A DNA stretch of 64,000 nucleotides, from NCBI GenBank assembly GCA_016794505.1, contig JAEUJZ010000049.1, positions 250,136 to 314,135 of the forward strand. The letters run 5' to 3'. The stretch comes from Myxococcales bacterium. GTDB taxonomy: Bacteria > Myxococcota_A > Polyangia > Palsa-1104 > JAEUJZ01. The notes beneath the pieces were generated by a model. The model did no database searches, was not told the DNA's origin, and worked only from the letters and a program-made list of their open reading frames with translations. The translations under genes were made by a program, and so were the position numbers. Shown here piece after piece: positions 9,702 through 17,685 of the stretch; the first letter of the stretch is position 1, and each line of letters starts with the position of its first letter.

Positions 9702-9707
9702 TAAGGT
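9702..9707 (+). promoter_or_regulatory. Putative -10 (TAAGGT) of a leaderless promoter
   Basis: TAAGGT, preceded by GA, ends 7 nt before the ATG at 9715. There is no purine-rich ribosome binding site. TTGCTC at 9679-9684 with a 17 nt spacer could be a weak -35. Confidence 0.45.
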
Positions 9708-9714
9708 CGCGCCC

Positions 9715-11067
9715 ATGCTAGCCGAGCCGGCGTCGAGCCAAGCGACTGAATCGAGCCTGCCGCACGCCGCACGGCAGGCGGCCCAGGTCCTGGATGCAAC
9801 GCAAGAGCGAGCGCTGCGCGCGTTGCAGATTCGGGCCTTCGTTCTTACGTGGCTCAGCTATGCCTCGTACTACTTCACGCGCAAGAACTTGGCCGTCACC
9901 AAGAGTCGCTTACACGACACGCTGGGCCTCAGCACCGCGGCCTTGGGGAGCATCGATACGGTCTATCTGGTCGCGTACGCCGTCGGGCAGTTTGCCAACG
10001 GCTGGCTTGGTGACCGCATCGGTCCGCGCCGCTTGATCGCGCTTGGCATGTTTGCAAGTGCTGTGACCGCTCTGTGCTTCGGTCTTAGCTCGGCGTATCT
10101 GCCAATGCTGATCGCGTTCGCGGTAAACGGCCTGTTTCAAGCCTCGGGCTGGCCGGGCAACGTCAAGGCCATGCAGCCGTTCTTTGGCCCCGATCAGCGC
10201 GGGCGCGTGATGGGCCTGTGGACGACGAACTACCAAGCGGGCGGCCTTTTGGCGACGGTGCTTGCAACGTGGCTTCTGGCCCATTATGGCTGGCGCGCGG
10301 CGTTCATCGTGCCGGCGCTGTGGGTCGGCACCATGGCCTGCGTCGTGTTCTTGGCGCTCATCGAAAAGCCGAGCGATCGCGGGCTGCCCGCGCTGCAAAA
10401 CGACTCGGCCGCGCAGACGCAATGTCACCAAGCGAGTGAGCGCAGCGATCCCGAGCCGAGCATGAGCGAGCTTGTGCGCAATCCGGTGCTGCTGATGCTG
10501 GGCGCGGCGTACTTCGGCCTGAAGCTGATTCGCTACAGCCTGCTGTTCTGGCTGCCGTATTACCTGCGGCGCCACTTCCACTACAGCGAGGCGCAGGCCG
10601 GTTATCTGTCGCTGCCGTTTGAGCTCGGCGGCATCCTGGGCTCGATCGCCATCGGCTGGTTGTCGGATCGCTTCTTTCGCCACAAGCGCTTGGCCGTCGC
10701 GGCTCCGGCCCTGCTGGGTCTGGGGGCAGCGGTGCTGGCCTATCAGTCGCTGGGGCATTGGGGCATGGGGTGGAACATTTTTTTGCTGAGCGCCGTCGGC
10801 TTTCTGTTGTTCGGCCCGGACTCGCTGCTTTCGGGCACCATGTCGCAAGAGATCGGCGGGGCTCGCGCCACAGCACGCGTGGCCGGCATCATCAACGGCA
10901 TGGGCTCTCTCGGCGCCACGCTGAGCCCGCTTCTGGTGGCCTGGATCAGCGAGAGCTTTGGCTGGGCGCTTCTGTTCTATGGCTTTGTCTTCCTGACCGT
11001 GATCGCGAGCGGGCTCTTGTGGAATGCCCAGCGCTTGCTGCTGCGTAGCGCGAGCCGATCCGGGTGA
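9715..11067 (+). CDS. MFS transporter, organophosphate:phosphate antiporter (GlpT/UhpT) type
   Basis: Twelve-helix inner-membrane transporter, 450 aa. The region YYFTRKNLAVTKSRL followed by the loop NGWLGDRIGPRR matches the OPA family (GlpT, UhpT, PgtP), which exchanges phosphorylated metabolites for phosphate. The WPGNVKAMQPFF stretch is also typical of that family. The substrate is not predictable. ATG 9715 is preferred over a TTG at 9685 because of the -10-like hexamer just upstream. It follows the PEP-CTERM gene by 78 nt but probably has its own promoter. Confidence 0.88.
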   Translation: MLAEPASSQATESSLPHAARQAAQVLDATQERALRALQIRAFVLTWLSYASYYFTRKNLAVTKSRLHDTLGLSTAALGSIDTVYLVAYAVGQFANGWLGDRIGPRRLIALGMFASAVTALCFGLSSAYLPMLIAFAVNGLFQASGWPGNVKAMQPFFGPDQRGRVMGLWTTNYQAGGLLATVLATWLLAHYGWRAAFIVPALWVGTMACVVFLALIEKPSDRGLPALQNDSAAQTQCHQASERSDPEPSMSELVRNPVLLMLGAAYFGLKLIRYSLLFWLPYYLRRHFHYSEAQAGYLSLPFELGGILGSIAIGWLSDRFFRHKRLAVAAPALLGLGAAVLAYQSLGHWGMGWNIFLLSAVGFLLFGPDSLLSGTMSQEIGGARATARVAGIINGMGSLGATLSPLLVAWISESFGWALLFYGFVFLTVIASGLLWNAQRLLLRSASRSG

Positions 11068-11091
11068 TTGTCTTTGCCGGCGCAGCAGTGA

Positions 11092-11097
11092 TAGCGT
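11092..11097 (+). promoter_or_regulatory. Putative -10 (TAGCGT) of a leaderless promoter
   Basis: TAGCGT, preceded by TGA, ends exactly 6 nt before the ATG at 11104. TTGTCT at 11068-11073, 18 nt upstream, is a plausible -35. No ribosome binding site is present. Confidence 0.5.
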
Positions 11098-11103
11098 GCC
11101 CGT

Positions 11104-11778
11104 ATGCGGGCATGGCTGCGGACACGGATCCGAGTCGGTCTTTTGGGCGTGATGAGCAGCCTGGGCTGCGTCCAGGTGCCGACGGGAGACCGCTTGTGTC
11201 CGAACCCAAGCAACGCCTGCGCCTGCAGCCCTGCCGAGCGCAATCCATCGCGGGGCTCGGTCGTCGTGCGCTGGCGTTTGGCCGATGCCAAGGTGGGCAC
11301 GGTGCTGCCGCGCTCGACCTGCTGCTGTGTCTCGGCCGGGCAGCCCCTGTCGCCGCAAGCAGGCCAGCAGTGCCCGAACTTTGGCAGCAAGTGCCCCGAT
11401 ACGCCCGCGTGGCTGGTGCGCAACGTCCAGCTTGAGATCCGATCCGAAAGCGGCAACTTTGGTCCGTGTGTCGTCAGCTCTCCGTGCAATACGGGCGAGC
11501 TGACCACCGAGTACTGCCTGCCCGAAGGCGACTACGATCTGCGCCTCTCGGCCGATATCGAAGTGTACGACCCAGGGTGCCGCGAGTTTGTCTGCTCAGG
11601 CCAGCGCACGGTGTCTCCGGCTACGTTTCGTCGCCATGTCTATGCGGGTCGCTCAACCAGCCTAGATGGCGTGGTTTTAGGTATCAATCCACCCGAGCTT
11701 TTCCCCCCCAGCGGCAGCATTCCTGACGCAGGTAGCGGCCTTTGCACGCAGCCACTAAACGATCTATCGACGGATTAA
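11104..11778 (+). CDS. Cys-rich predicted lipoprotein, unknown function
   Basis: A 224 aa lipoprotein I do not recognise. The signal is basic (RTRIR) then VGLLGVMSSLGC with the lipobox Cys at about residue 22. The mature part holds some sixteen further cysteines, including a CACS cluster and a TCCC run, so an extracellular disulphide-bonded fold is likely. It is followed by an AT-rich intergenic stretch and a convergent cysE. Confidence 0.72.
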   Translation: MRAWLRTRIRVGLLGVMSSLGCVQVPTGDRLCPNPSNACACSPAERNPSRGSVVVRWRLADAKVGTVLPRSTCCCVSAGQPLSPQAGQQCPNFGSKCPDTPAWLVRNVQLEIRSESGNFGPCVVSSPCNTGELTTEYCLPEGDYDLRLSADIEVYDPGCREFVCSGQRTVSPATFRRHVYAGRSTSLDGVVLGINPPELFPPSGSIPDAGSGLCTQPLNDLSTD

Positions 11779-11917
11779 TTGTGATATTGTTGCGACAATT
11801 GCATTGTCTTATGATGTCAAATTATTTGCAAAATAAAACAATTTAACCAATAATCGTAAGGCGCTGTGTTTGCTGTATATAATGTTCGATTGATTGACTA
11901 ATTACACGAATAAACGA
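11779..11917. other. AT-rich convergent intergenic region with small hairpin
   Basis: About 139 bp, far richer in A and T than its surroundings, between two converging genes. A perfect stem GACAAT/ATTGTC with a 3-nt loop lies at 11794-11808 and could act as a transcription terminator, although the T-tract after it is poor. I see no gene in it. Confidence 0.4.
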
Positions 11918-12916
11918 CTAACGGCAGGGGTTTGACACGCGGGCTCCGGGCGCGACGGATCCGGTGACAAAGGCGTTGCCGCCGATGACTGCGCCGCGCC
12001 CAATGACCGTCTGTCCGCCGAGGATGGTGGCATTGGCGTAGATGACGACGTCGTCTTCGATCGTCGGGTGTCGCTTGTGGCCGACTTGTTCGCGAGCGGC
12101 GCCCCGCGGCAGCGACAGCGCACCGAGCGTCACGCCTTGATAGATGCGCACGCGTCGGCCGATCTGGGTTGTCTCGCCGATGACGACGCCGGTCCCGTGG
12201 TCGATGAAAAAGGACTCGCCGATCTCGGCCGCTGGATGAATGTCGATGCCGGCCTCGGCGTGGGCTTGTTCCGACATCATCCGCGGCACGACCTGCGCCC
12301 CCAGCTGCCACAGCGCATGAGCGATGCGATAGACCGTCACGGCATGCACGCCGGGATAGCTGAACGCCACCTCGTCAAGCCCGGTGGCCGCCGGATCGCC
12401 ATCGAAAGCCGCTTGCACATCCGACAGCACCAAGCGACGAAGCTCGGGAAGCTGGCCCAAGAAGGCAGAGGCAATGGCACTGGCTCGCTCTTCACAGGCG
12501 ATGCAGTCTGGGTGCTGACCGGGCCAGCGATAATAGATGCCACGAAACAACTGCTGGGTCAGCTTGACGCGCAGCGACGCAAGCTGGCCTTCGACAAACG
12601 AGTGCAAGAGCGCGCCCCGCGGTCGCGGTGTCCCCGTCGAGCCAGGCAAGAGCAGCTCACGCACCAGCGCCAGAATTGCGCCGATCTCGGGCGGCGATGG
12701 CAGATCGCGGCCGCTACCAGGCAGTGCGTCTTCGGCGGCATACGAAGCCACGAGTAAGCTCGCGAGCTCACAGTTGCTCAGCTCGCCCTCTGGCGAAGCG
12801 CTTTGCATCGTGTCGCTCGCAGCCGGCGATGCAGTCAAAAAGAATGGCTGGCCATTGTGCCGGTCGCCGCGCGTTGGCCCACTGCCTTCCTGAGTGGGAG
12901 GGTCCGCATCCCGCAT
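11918..12916 (-). CDS. cysE: Serine O-acetyltransferase
   Basis: Transfers acetyl from acetyl-CoA to L-serine, giving O-acetylserine for cysteine synthesis; cytoplasmic. The 332 aa protein has an N-terminal helical region of about 190 residues and a C-terminal left-handed beta-helix of hexapeptide repeats. The diagnostic FFIDHGTGVVIGET stretch, GVTLGALSL and the HPTIEDDVVI turn are all present, so it is a SAT rather than a general hexapeptide acyltransferase. It is longer than E. coli CysE (about 270) at the N-terminus, like the larger SAT class. No sulphur-assimilation neighbours are visible. Confidence 0.92.
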   Translation of the reverse strand: MRDADPPTQEGSGPTRGDRHNGQPFFLTASPAASDTMQSASPEGELSNCELASLLVASYAAEDALPGSGRDLPSPPEIGAILALVRELLLPGSTGTPRPRGALLHSFVEGQLASLRVKLTQQLFRGIYYRWPGQHPDCIACEERASAIASAFLGQLPELRRLVLSDVQAAFDGDPAATGLDEVAFSYPGVHAVTVYRIAHALWQLGAQVVPRMMSEQAHAEAGIDIHPAAEIGESFFIDHGTGVVIGETTQIGRRVRIYQGVTLGALSLPRGAAREQVGHKRHPTIEDDVVIYANATILGGQTVIGRGAVIGGNAFVTGSVAPGARVSNPCR

Positions 12917-12922
12917 ACGGTC

Positions 12923-12928
12923 AATCTA
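12923..12928 (-). promoter_or_regulatory. Putative -10 (TAGATT) of a leaderless cysE promoter
   Basis: On the minus strand TAGATT ends exactly 6 nt before the cysE ATG, placing the start of transcription on the ATG. No ribosome binding site lies in between. Confidence 0.45.
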
Positions 12929-13032
12929 ACAGGTTGCAGCCCGCGTGCAGGCGCGGGGATGGGGGATGGTGACGGGCTTCTGCCTACGCCCCAGCCGCGC
13001 AGCGCAAGCTCGTCGTGATATGAACAAAGGAC

Positions 13033-14697
13033 ATGTCATCGTCTGCGCCTCCGCCTTCGAGTTCTGCTCCTGCGACGCCACCGGCTCGCCGCTTGGCCGG
13101 GGCGGCGGTGCTGCTGTCGCTCGCGACGCTGCTGTCGCGGATCCTGGGCTTGGTGCGTGAGCAGGTCTTCGCGGCGCTGCTCGGTGCGGGCTTCTTTGGT
13201 GATGCCTATACGATGGCGTTTCGTCTGCCCAACTTGCTGCGCGATCTGTTTGCCGAAGGTGCGCTGTCCGCGGCATTTCAGCCCGCTTTTCAAGCGGCGA
13301 AAAAACAGGACGGCATCGATGCTGCCCGCCGCTTGGCCAGCTTGATTCTGACCGCACTTCTGCTGATCGTCGGTGTGATTACCGTCGCTGGGCTGATCTT
13401 TGCGCCCGACCTGGTCGGTGTCTGGGCCTCGGGCTATGCCGCGGTGCCGGGAAAAGCCGAGCTGACGGTGCTGCTTACGCGCATCATGATGCCGTTTCTG
13501 CTGCTGGTGTCGTTGGCCGCGCTCGCCATGGGGATGCTGAACGCCGAAGAGCGCTTCACGCCTGGAGCCTTGGCTCCCGCGCTGTTCAATCTGGCGACTG
13601 TGGTCACTGGCTTGGGGCTGTGGCTGTTCGGCATCGGCCGCACGCGTGGCGCGGCGATTGCGTGGGCAATCGCGACCGTGATCGGCGGCGGACTGCAGCT
13701 CGGGGTGCAGCTTGTGCCGCTGTGGCGAGCCGGTTATCGGCCACGCCTGGCCATCGACTTGGCCGACCCGCGGCTGCGCGCGGTGCTTTGGGCCATGGTT
13801 CCAGCGACGGTGGGGCTGATGGCCACGCAGGTCAGCATCTACATCAGCTCGTCGTTCGCATCGCGAGAAGATGGCGCAGTGACGTGGCTCAACGTGGCCT
13901 TTCGGCTGCTGCAGCTGCCCATCGGCATGTTCGGTGTCGCCGTCGGCACCGTGGCCCTGCAGCGCGCCGCGGACAGCGCCAGCGAGGCTGACCTGCAGCA
14001 GGCGATGAGCGGCGTGCGCGACACCCTGCGTCGTGGGCTGCGCTTGGTGACCTTCTTTTCGCTGCCCACGGCGGTGGCGTTCTTCGTTTTGGCCGAGCCC
14101 ATCCTCGGGGTCATCTATCAGCACGGCGCGTTTACGGCCGAGGACACGCTCGCGGCGGCAGCGGCCCTGCGCTACTACTCGCTGGGGCTTCTGTGCTACG
14201 CGGCGGTCAAGGTCGTCGCTCCGGTGTTCTATGCTCTGCGTCGCCAGCGCATCCCGGTGCTCGCCACCTTTGCCGCCGTTGCGCTCTCGGTGGGCCTCAG
14301 CCTGCTGCTGCATCCGACCTATGGCTATCGCGCGCTGGCTTTGGCAACCAGCCTTGGAGCCGTTGCCAATCTGGCCGTCTTGCTCGCCGTCTTTGCGCGA
14401 AACTATGGCGGTACGTTCCCGGCCGCGACGCTGCTTGCACTTTTGCGTATGGCCGCAGCCGGCGCGGTGATGGGCGTCGTGCTGTCGTGGGGGAGTCCGC
14501 TTCTGCTCAGCGACGCGCGACACGCAGCCGGTTTGTCGACGATGCCAGCCTGGCGCGCGATAGGCGGCCTCGGACTGCTTCTGCTTCTTGGCGGAAGCGT
14601 CTATATCGTCCTGTGCAGCCTGATGCAGGTGGATGAAGTGGGGGATGTGCTGGGAGGGCTCAAGCGACGGCTGCGACGAAGCACGCCGTCACCATGA
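13033..14697 (+). CDS. murJ: Lipid II flippase MurJ (MviN family)
   Basis: Flips the undecaprenyl-linked peptidoglycan precursor across the inner membrane. The 554 aa protein has about fourteen hydrophobic segments. The MOP-superfamily MurJ signature is clear at the N-terminus: TLLSRILGLVREQVFAALLG, then AFRLPNLLRDLFAEGALSAA with its conserved Arg residues. Its length is a little above the usual 510-525. AAAGGA precedes the ATG by 3-4 nt. It is followed by a convergent lipoprotein gene. Confidence 0.95.
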   Translation: MSSSAPPPSSSAPATPPARRLAGAAVLLSLATLLSRILGLVREQVFAALLGAGFFGDAYTMAFRLPNLLRDLFAEGALSAAFQPAFQAAKKQDGIDAARRLASLILTALLLIVGVITVAGLIFAPDLVGVWASGYAAVPGKAELTVLLTRIMMPFLLLVSLAALAMGMLNAEERFTPGALAPALFNLATVVTGLGLWLFGIGRTRGAAIAWAIATVIGGGLQLGVQLVPLWRAGYRPRLAIDLADPRLRAVLWAMVPATVGLMATQVSIYISSSFASREDGAVTWLNVAFRLLQLPIGMFGVAVGTVALQRAADSASEADLQQAMSGVRDTLRRGLRLVTFFSLPTAVAFFVLAEPILGVIYQHGAFTAEDTLAAAAALRYYSLGLLCYAAVKVVAPVFYALRRQRIPVLATFAAVALSVGLSLLLHPTYGYRALALATSLGAVANLAVLLAVFARNYGGTFPAATLLALLRMAAAGAVMGVVLSWGSPLLLSDARHAAGLSTMPAWRAIGGLGLLLLLGGSVYIVLCSLMQVDEVGDVLGGLKRRLRRSTPSP

Positions 14698-14739
14698 GAA
14701 CGGCACGCTGCCTGCGATGGGCAGCGGCGCCGAGGATGC

Positions 14740-15291
14740 CTACTGAACCGGCTTGTTCATCGTGAGGGTAAAGGCGATGTTGCACGGCGCGACGATCGTG
14801 CAGTTCATGCCCGGCACCGACATGAACTTCGAGCGCGTCTCGGTGTACTGCAGGGTGAAGGTGTTGTCCGCCGTCAGCGTGAAGTTCGACGAGCGCGTCG
14901 ACTCATAGCGGCAGGCGCCGGTCTCAAGCGTCGTCGGGCCATAGGTCAGCACGCCCGCGTTGCACTTCACCGGGCCGGCGCCGAGGATCGTCGAGTTATC
15001 CTGCGACGTAATGGTCGCCGTAGCCGTCATGGTGTCATTCACGACGTTGCGCTGGCTCGACAGGCTGGTCATGGTGAGGCCCAGGTTGCAGCCATCCTGA
15101 ATGCCCGAGACAGCGGTCGTGTTGTACAGACCATTCTGCAGACGGAACAGCGTCGTGTTCGGCGGGCAAATCGTCGGGTCCGTGCCCATGTCCATGCACG
15201 TGCCGGCAAGGGAACACGCCGTATCGCCGCCACAGGCCGCGGCAAACAACACGGGAACAGCGAGGGCGAACAGCTTCATGAGCGTCTTCAT
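14740..15291 (-). CDS. Predicted lipoprotein, unknown function
   Basis: A 183 aa lipoprotein I do not recognise. The signal is MKTLMKLFALAVPVLFAAAC with the lipobox Cys at residue 20. The mature part starts with a short Cys/Asp/Met-rich linker and continues as a small beta-rich domain with many Thr and Ser residues and four to five Cys. A strong ribosome binding site, AGGAGGA, lies upstream. The neighbour at 15402 on the same strand is another lipoprotein. Confidence 0.75.
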   Translation of the reverse strand: MKTLMKLFALAVPVLFAAACGGDTACSLAGTCMDMGTDPTICPPNTTLFRLQNGLYNTTAVSGIQDGCNLGLTMTSLSSQRNVVNDTMTATATITSQDNSTILGAGPVKCNAGVLTYGPTTLETGACRYESTRSSNFTLTADNTFTLQYTETRSKFMSVPGMNCTIVAPCNIAFTLTMNKPVQ

Positions 15292-15401
15292 AGGGTCCTC
15301 CTAGGCTTTAGGTTGGTTGCAGAAGAACGGCACCTGTTCCGCGACAAGCCGCGGCTCGCAGGCGCCGTCCAGGGTTAGATGTTGTGGGAAAACGGAATCG
15401 A

Positions 15402-15824
15402 CTACAGGCCGCCGGCCGGGCCAGCCGAGGTCTTGACGGGGTTCTTCTCGGTGCCAATCGGCGCCGCGGCGTCGGTCTTGGCGCCCTGGGGGGCAACCTT
15501 GGGAGCAGGCTTGCCCTTGCTGGCGGGCTTGGCCGCAGCCTTGGGATCGACAGGAGCCGCCGCCGGAGCAGCGCACTCGGCGACCTTCTTCTCGGCCTCA
15601 GCCAGCTTGGCCTTCGACTCGTCCAGGTCCTTCTTCATGGCGTCCATCGACGTCTGCATCGTGGTGACCTGGCCCTTGAGCTGATCCTTTTCGGACAGCG
15701 CCTTGGACAGCTGATCCTTGGTCTTCTCTAGCTCTTCCTTCGAGGGATCACAGCCGCCGCTCAGAAGGGCGGCGCCGATCGACATGGCCATGGCCGTCTT
15801 GGAAACCGTGCTGAAGAACTTCAT
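15402..15824 (-). CDS. Small coiled-coil lipoprotein with Ala/Lys/Pro-rich tail
   Basis: A 140 aa lipoprotein with a signal ending LLSGGC, followed by a charged, heptad-like helix (about residues 28-85, for example KEELEKTKDQLSKALSEKDQ), and a disordered Ala/Pro/Lys tail. This is the layout of short envelope tethers such as Lpp-type or OmpA-linked proteins, but no family is recognised. Start chosen at 15824 because AAGGAG sits just upstream; the open frame continues further but without a site. It probably shares a transcript with the lipoprotein gene at 14740. Confidence 0.72.
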   Translation of the reverse strand: MKFFSTVSKTAMAMSIGAALLSGGCDPSKEELEKTKDQLSKALSEKDQLKGQVTTMQTSMDAMKKDLDESKAKLAEAEKKVAECAAPAAAPVDPKAAAKPASKGKPAPKVAPQGAKTDAAAPIGTEKNPVKTSAGPAGGL

Positions 15825-15966
15825 TGCGTGCTCCTTTGGATGCGTTTGCTGGTGTGGTCCGGGCCACCGGCCCGATGGTATTACCCAGGTATCACGTCTC
15901 ACACGAAAAGCCAAACATTTCGCGACGGGACATCGTGGACTTGTCGCGTGAGCCGCTCGGGGTGCT

Positions 15967-17622
15967 CTAGTAAACGCGCTCGTGCGGTAGGTGGTCTCTG
16001 GGCGATCGAAACAGTTGGAACGGAGAGTAGGCGAGAAAATTCGAGACACGGCTTGTGTAGAGGCAGGCGTAGTCTTCGACCTGTTCGCCAAAGCGAGAGT
16101 TCTCGCTGCCTTCTTTGAAGAGCGGCCCCCAAAAGGGGTTGAATGTGTGCTCGATGTCGCGCTCAAGCGCATAGACATCTTCTAAGCAGCCCTGCTGATC
16201 GTGTCGAAGCTCGGCGATGCGACGGCCTAGCTCGTCACGCGCCTTGGCAACCAGGCTCTGCCGCAGGCTGGGCGTAGCAAGCACGCGCTTGAGCTCGGTG
16301 GGGTGCAAGTCGGGCATCTCGGACAGCGGGGCCGCCATGATTTCGCTGGCCAGCGTCGGATCTGACTCGACGGCGTCAAGCTGCTGCAGCAGTAGCTGCT
16401 GATAGCGCTGCTCGGCTTCCATGCGATGTCGTCGTCGCTCCAGCGCCTCTAGATTGCGCAGTGACTCTTCCACTTGCGTGTGCCGCTCTAGCTCGGCCTC
16501 TAGCTCTTGAATGATCATCGCGGTTCGCCACACCGACGACTTTTTGGCCTTGAGCATGTCGCCATAGATATGGTCGCCGACGTACAACACGCGATCGGCA
16601 GGCAGCGCCAAGAGCTCGCTTAGCGTTTGCACGTTGCCGCCTTGGCATAAAAGAGGTCGCGAGACGAATCCGGCGCGCTCGCCCTCGGGCATGATGCTGC
16701 GTCGCTCGGACTCGCTGGGCGTGGCACGCGGCTGGCCGGCATCATCCAAGAACTGCGGCTCGCGATCCCACAAGAAGAAGTCCGGCTTCTTGGCATCGAC
16801 GACAATCACGTCGAAGTAATGCCGCCAGCTGGGATAGTTCGACAGCCGGCCGTCGAGCAGATAGGACATCACGCGGTCGGTGTAGGCAAAGCCGCTGTTC
16901 GTCAGCAGAAACAGCCGTCGGCCCGCCGAGCGAAAGCGGTGCAGCGTTGTCGCCAGATCCGGGTCGGCAATGATGTAGTCTTCGAGCCGCGCCGTGATCT
17001 CGTTCTTGATTGAGTCATCGCGGTGCGCCTCATCGATGCATTCGCGGATATCGGTCCAAAGCTGCATATACCGAGAGGCCCGCGCCTCCTGCGACAGGGC
17101 CACAAACGTCTCATCGCGATCCAAGAACTCGACGATGTGGCTGTACAGAACCGACTCGGGCAGTGCGAACAGCGTATCGATCCAGGCATAGCGGCCACCT
17201 GACAGGCGCAGCTTCTGTTCGCGGTACAGGCGGCGGCGATCCTCGCGATCCAAAGGACGCGTTCCATGCATGGCGCGCCCGACATAGCCATAGCGATCCA
17301 TCTTCAAGATGTTCCCGTGCTTCTTGTCGACAACAAGTCCACGAATGGCCATGCGCGGGTCATACGGCAGCTCGGCAATGGCGTCCGGCCAGCCGCGCCC
17401 GATCAGCTTCTTTACCGTCCAGCGCGCGGACAGTGCTTCCATCTTGGGCTGGTTGTACAGCGCCAGCGTGTAGTCCATGTCGAAGCCAAGCACTTCGATA
17501 TGGTCCATTCGCACCGTGCGATTGACGAAGACGCGACGTGTCCACAGCGGATCCGCCGCGGCTTTCGGCGTGGCCCGCCCCAAGGCTTCAAGCAGTCGAA
17601 GGTGTGCAGCAGGTGTCGGCAT
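15967..17622 (-). CDS. HAD-superfamily 5'-nucleotidase, cN-II (purine) type
   Basis: Cytoplasmic phosphatase of the eukaryotic cytosolic purine 5'-nucleotidase family (NT5C2, HAD-IG), 551 aa. The N-terminal nucleophile motif is GFDMDYTLALYN (DxDxT) near residue 45. The C-terminal half carries the VGDHIYGDMLKAKK acid motif, and a long helical region follows. These proteins act on IMP and GMP in eukaryotes; the bacterial substrate is unproven. A TATACT hexamer at 17646-17651 (minus) could be the -10, giving a leader of about 17 nt. Confidence 0.88.
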   Translation of the reverse strand: MPTPAAHLRLLEALGRATPKAAADPLWTRRVFVNRTVRMDHIEVLGFDMDYTLALYNQPKMEALSARWTVKKLIGRGWPDAIAELPYDPRMAIRGLVVDKKHGNILKMDRYGYVGRAMHGTRPLDREDRRRLYREQKLRLSGGRYAWIDTLFALPESVLYSHIVEFLDRDETFVALSQEARASRYMQLWTDIRECIDEAHRDDSIKNEITARLEDYIIADPDLATTLHRFRSAGRRLFLLTNSGFAYTDRVMSYLLDGRLSNYPSWRHYFDVIVVDAKKPDFFLWDREPQFLDDAGQPRATPSESERRSIMPEGERAGFVSRPLLCQGGNVQTLSELLALPADRVLYVGDHIYGDMLKAKKSSVWRTAMIIQELEAELERHTQVEESLRNLEALERRRHRMEAEQRYQQLLLQQLDAVESDPTLASEIMAAPLSEMPDLHPTELKRVLATPSLRQSLVAKARDELGRRIAELRHDQQGCLEDVYALERDIEHTFNPFWGPLFKEGSENSRFGEQVEDYACLYTSRVSNFLAYSPFQLFRSPRDHLPHERVY

Positions 17623-17685
17623 GAATTCGATCGCGAAAGGCGACCAGTATATCCGCCCGATCAGACAAGCCGGCAGTCGATCCGC

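Noticed and set aside
9910..11358. 482-codon minus-strand frame
   Set aside because: Antisense to the transporter and the next lipoprotein; no domain or signal.
13036..14523. Long open frame on the minus strand inside murJ
   Set aside because: Composition is Gln, Arg and His rich, as expected of an antisense frame in GC-rich DNA. murJ on the plus strand is certain.
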